From assembly GCA_045647905.1 (NCBI GenBank), contig JAZRMZ010000054.1, positions 1 through 6,781 on the forward strand: 6,781 nucleotides of DNA. The letters are read 5' to 3'. The notes below the pieces were generated by a model. That model did not search any database. It saw only the letters and a program-made list of their open reading frames with translations, and was not told the origin of the DNA. Below are positions 4,422 to 6,781 of this stretch, in pieces. The position numbers were made by a program, and so were the translations under genes. The number at the start of each line of letters is the position of its first letter. Position 1 is the first letter of the stretch. Source of the stretch: SIG440 sp045647905. Its GTDB lineage: Bacteria; Bacillota; Clostridia; Monoglobales; Monoglobaceae.

Positions 4422-6767
4422 TTAAAGGTATGAAGCAGTTTCAAGCAAAGGTACAAAAGTGCTCAAGCTGTCAAAGAGGAACGCCTTGAAATAAAAACCA
4501 TCAGCTGAGAATGGCAGAGTTTCGCTCTGAATTCCTGTTTTTGACAAATCAATATCCTTTGAAATAACTCCTGTAAGTCTGTCATCAAAATCATATTCAG
4601 CAATAACAAGCTTTGCCATTCCTGTACCTGCTTTTCCAACAGTTACAGTTCCTACACCGTTTTCGTCAACTGACAAGGTAAGTTCAGGCTGAGATTCGAG
4701 CTTAAACGAAGCCTTTCTGAGATAGAATGCTTTTGGCGATGCATTGTCAAGAATTTCAATCTTGATGTATTTTGCACCCTTGGGAACTGTCTTTGTTGTT
4801 GAATAACCCCACTGCCACAGATTTGAGTCACCTGCATTATGTATTCTTTTCCAGTCCTGTGCAACAGTTTCATCATCAAGGTAGTCACCTCTCAACTCAT
4901 TGGATCTTACCGTAATATCAGTAAAGGTTACGCCATCCTTTGAGTAAGAAATAACAGGATACTTTAAACCTTGGTTTCTTGAAATTTCAAGTGATACCTC
5001 AGAAAATGCAAAGCCGTCTGCCGCTTTGTAAAGAATTTCTGCCGCCTTTGTTGTATCTGTCACCTTCCAGAATGATGTATCCTCCTGCATTGTGAGGTCA
5101 GAAACCTGTGTAATATTTTTTACATCATATGTCTTGCTGAAATCTGCAAAATCATCTGTTTCGTTTGAACCAATGGTACCACGATTAACAGTTGTTATAT
5201 TAACTGCATTGAAGTAAAGCTTATCTTCACGGTTATCTTTGGTTGCATTTGGCTGAACAGAAATCTTCACATACTTTGTTCCAATAGGAAAGCTTCCGTC
5301 AAAGGTATATCTCATACGATAATAATTTACACCTTCACTTGCATTGTCCTTATATACCCAATCTGCACCTACACCCGCTGCCTCTGTCATGGGTGTGTTC
5401 AGATTTGTGTAGGTTATTCCGTTTTCAGAATAAGAAATTACAGGGAAAAGAATGTTATCCCATCTTACCATTTCAATGTGAATACTGGACATTTCAACAT
5501 TGGTATCCGCTTTATAAACAACTTCTGTAGCTTTTTCCGCATCAATCAACTTCCATGCAGTCTCATCCTTTGCAGAAATACCTGTCATTTCACTTGTAGG
5601 AGCCACTTGAATATTGGATGTGCTGTATACATTGTTGAAATCCGCACAAGTGTCATTTACCGAACCTGTAAGAACATTTCGAACAACACCTGCTATATCA
5701 ATTTTACTGAAATAGAAACGGTCATCTCTGTCCATCGAGTTTGCCTGAACAGTGAACTTCAGGTACTTTGTTCCCACAGGAAGCTCAGATGTGAGGCTAT
5801 ATCTCAAACGACCGTAAGTAGAATCATTACAAGCACTATTAATATAAGTCCAGCCGTCAGCAGTAGCTCCTACCGCCTCCATAGGTTCTTTTATGTTTGT
5901 ATATGTTACACCATCTGCTGAGTAAGAAACTACGGGATACTTTATATTATTCCATTTTGCAATTTCAACAAATACGTTTGTAAGGTCAACATTTTCTGCT
6001 GCCTTATAAACAACCTCTGCTTCTTTTGTTACATCTGTTACCTGCCACAAAGTGGGGTCCTTGAAACCAAGTACTGAAATATAATCAGCATCAGGCAAAC
6101 GAAGATTGTTCTTTGAATAAACCTTGTCGAAGTTTTCACAATCATCAGTTGTTGTGCCCAAAAGAACATTGTGTGCATTACCTGTCAGTTTAATCTGGTT
6201 AAAGAACAGCTTTCTGAAGTCATTATTTTTAAGTGCACCTGCCTGAACAGAAATTTTTACATACTTTGTTCCAACAGGAAAGCTTCCGCTAAGGATACAT
6301 CTTCTTCTGTAAGTATTTTCTGTATGTGTACTTGCATGATCCTGCTCTTTCCAGCCTGCTCCTTCATACGCCGCAGCTGTCATTGGTTCATAAAGATTGG
6401 TATATGTTACGCCATCTGTTGAATATGAAACCACAGGCAAAAATGCCGCATCCCATCTCACGATTTCTGCATTGATACCGCTAAATTCTGCATCTGCACC
6501 CGCCTTATACACAATTTCTGCTGCACTTGCTCCATCTGTAAGACGCCATGCTGTCATATCCTTTGCAAGGAATTGATCCAACCAGTTCTGCTCTGAAACC
6601 TGAACGTTTGAAATTGAATAAACATTTGCAAAATCAACACATTCATCTGTTACGCTTCCTGTTGTAACAACATTGCCACCTGTTGTTCCTGCCGCAAAGG
6701 ACACGCCGCTTACCGTTGCTATTATCATCACTAATGATAAAATAGCTGCCAACATTCTTTTTTTCAT
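4422..6767 (-). CDS. Secreted four-repeat beta-sandwich protein, putative glycan-binding
   Basis: A 781-residue exported protein. The N-terminus has a basic start (M-K-K-R), a hydrophobic core and an S-F-A-A-G cleavage region near residues 23-27. Four tandem repeats follow at about 34-201, 202-365, 366-530 and 531-691. Shared features are a conserved Trp (74, 241, 405, 567), an A-E/T-E-V-V-Y-K-A strand, P-V-V-S-Y-S-x-D-G-V-T-Y-T, and G-T-K-Y-V-K-I-S-V-Q. This resembles discoidin-like carbohydrate-binding beta-sandwiches by pattern only; I do not recognise a named family. The last 88 residues form a small beta domain ending K-A-F-L-F-D-S-L-S-T-F-V-P-L, like C-terminal tails of clostridial pectinases and other secreted enzymes. 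No catalytic domain, LPXTG or dockerin is visible, so its attachment to the cell is unclear. It probably captures a glycan or adheres to it. The start has an ideal AGGAGG site 8 nt upstream. Confidence 0.8.
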   Translation of the reverse strand: MKKRMLAAILSLVMIIATVSGVSFAAGTTGGNVVTTGSVTDECVDFANVYSISNVQVSEQNWLDQFLAKDMTAWRLTDGASAAEIVYKAGADAEFSGINAEIVRWDAAFLPVVSYSTDGVTYTNLYEPMTAAAYEGAGWKEQDHASTHTENTYRRRCILSGSFPVGTKYVKISVQAGALKNNDFRKLFFNQIKLTGNAHNVLLGTTTDDCENFDKVYSKNNLRLPDADYISVLGFKDPTLWQVTDVTKEAEVVYKAAENVDLTNVFVEIAKWNNIKYPVVSYSADGVTYTNIKEPMEAVGATADGWTYINSACNDSTYGRLRYSLTSELPVGTKYLKFTVQANSMDRDDRFYFSKIDIAGVVRNVLTGSVNDTCADFNNVYSTSNIQVAPTSEMTGISAKDETAWKLIDAEKATEVVYKADTNVEMSSIHIEMVRWDNILFPVISYSENGITYTNLNTPMTEAAGVGADWVYKDNASEGVNYYRMRYTFDGSFPIGTKYVKISVQPNATKDNREDKLYFNAVNITTVNRGTIGSNETDDFADFSKTYDVKNITQVSDLTMQEDTSFWKVTDTTKAAEILYKAADGFAFSEVSLEISRNQGLKYPVISYSKDGVTFTDITVRSNELRGDYLDDETVAQDWKRIHNAGDSNLWQWGYSTTKTVPKGAKYIKIEILDNASPKAFYLRKASFKLESQPELTLSVDENGVGTVTVGKAGTGMAKLVIAEYDFDDRLTGVISKDIDLSKTGIQSETLPFSADGFYFKAFLFDSLSTFVPLLETASYL
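4695..5177 (-). repeat. Secreted protein repeat 4, divergent (residues 531-691)
   Basis: Keeps Trp567, Trp639, Y-S-K-D-G-V-T-F-T and P-K-G-A-K-Y-I-K-I, but the early Cys of repeats 1-3 is absent (D-D-F-A-D-F), the second Trp is replaced by an R-N-Q stretch at 597-599, and extra residues sit at 620-635. It may have a different ligand or be a structural cap before the C-terminal domain. Confidence 0.75.
5178..5672 (-). repeat. Secreted protein repeat 3 (residues 366-530)
   Basis: Contains D-T-C-A-D-F, Trp405, Trp436 and Trp470, Y-S-E-N-G-I-T-Y-T-N and F-P-I-G-T-K-Y-V-K-I-S-V-Q. Confidence 0.8.
5673..6164 (-). repeat. Secreted protein repeat 2 (residues 202-365)
   Basis: Contains D-D-C-E-N-F, Trp241, Trp272 and Trp306, Y-S-A-D-G-V-T-Y-T-N and L-P-V-G-T-K-Y-L-K-F-T-V-Q, in the same order and spacing as repeat 1. 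Confidence 0.8.
6165..6668 (-). repeat. Secreted protein repeat 1 (residues 34-201)
   Basis: Contains D-E-C-V-D-F near its start, Trp74, Trp105 and Trp139, the Y-S-T-D-G-V-T-Y-T-N turn at 115-124 and F-P-V-G-T-K-Y-V-K-I-S-V-Q at 163-175. It is most similar to repeat 3; the G-S-F-P-[V/I]-G-T-K-Y stretch is nearly identical in DNA. Confidence 0.8.
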
Positions 6768-6775
6768 TTTTCATT

Positions 6776-6781
6776 CCTCCT
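6776..6781 (-). promoter_or_regulatory. Ribosome binding site of the secreted protein gene
   Basis: Perfect AGGAGG on the minus strand, 8 nt before the ATG at 6765-6767. It fixes the start; the nearby ATG at 6772-6774 is out of frame. Any promoter lies outside the window. Confidence 0.85.

Noticed and set aside
4652..4888. Minus-strand 78-codon frame overlapping the end of the secreted protein gene
   Set aside because: It lies out of frame inside a well-supported gene and has no family features.
5478..5921. Plus-strand open frames opposite the repeat protein (also 4046-4489 and 6171-6422)
   Set aside because: They recur because the coding repeats recur; no ribosome binding site or recognisable domain supports them.
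1..6781. CRISPR array, tRNA or rRNA genes, insertion sequence
   Set aside because: No short regularly spaced repeats, cloverleaf-like segments, rRNA-like stretches or transposase motifs were seen; nearly all the window is coding on the minus strand.

Overview
All genes in this AT-rich window lie on the minus strand, so transcription runs from high to low coordinates. Strong AGGAGG-type ribosome binding sites, low GC, short gaps, a Gram-positive-style signal peptide and a C-terminal tail resembling that of clostridial secreted carbohydrate-active proteins suggest a Firmicute, most likely an uncharacterised (perhaps gut) Clostridia member. The taxonomic call is inference.

Layout in transcription order. 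(1) 6767-4422: a large secreted protein with a signal peptide, four tandem beta-rich repeats of about 165 residues and a small C-terminal domain, with no recognisable catalytic domain. (2) 4402-3533: a cytoplasmic PHP-fold metallohydrolase resembling the CehA/McbA group. (3) 3469-1955: a sialidase-fold (BNR_2-like) propeller without a signal peptide, fused to a helical linker and one AraC-type helix-turn-helix half-domain. (4) 1877-762: a tandem paralogue of that propeller, about 70% identical by eye, which stops exactly where the longer protein continues into the linker. (5) 706-53: a KDPG/KDPGal-type class I aldolase. (6) 60-1: the first 20 codons of a DgoK-like 2-keto-3-deoxy-sugar-acid kinase, overlapping the aldolase and running off the window.

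The genes look like a Gram-positive glycan or sugar-acid utilisation locus. A secreted binding protein meets the glycan, cytoplasmic hydrolases of the PHP and sialidase folds process imported fragments, and kinase plus aldolase split a 2-keto-3-deoxy sugar acid into pyruvate and glyceraldehyde 3-phosphate. No transporter or sugar-acid dehydratase is visible, so the true substrate is unknown. A good sigma-A-type promoter (TAGACA, 17-bp spacer, TATAAT) lies between the two propeller genes and could drive the short propeller, aldolase and kinase separately.

The most notable observations are the propeller-HTH fusion, which could be a one-component sensor built on an enzyme fold, and evidence in the DNA that its short paralogue descends from the same fused architecture. 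Eleven codons just beyond the short gene's TAG still align, gap-free, with the linker of the long gene, and the two 24-bp leaders also align without gaps. This points to a tandem duplication followed by loss of the DNA-binding part from one copy.
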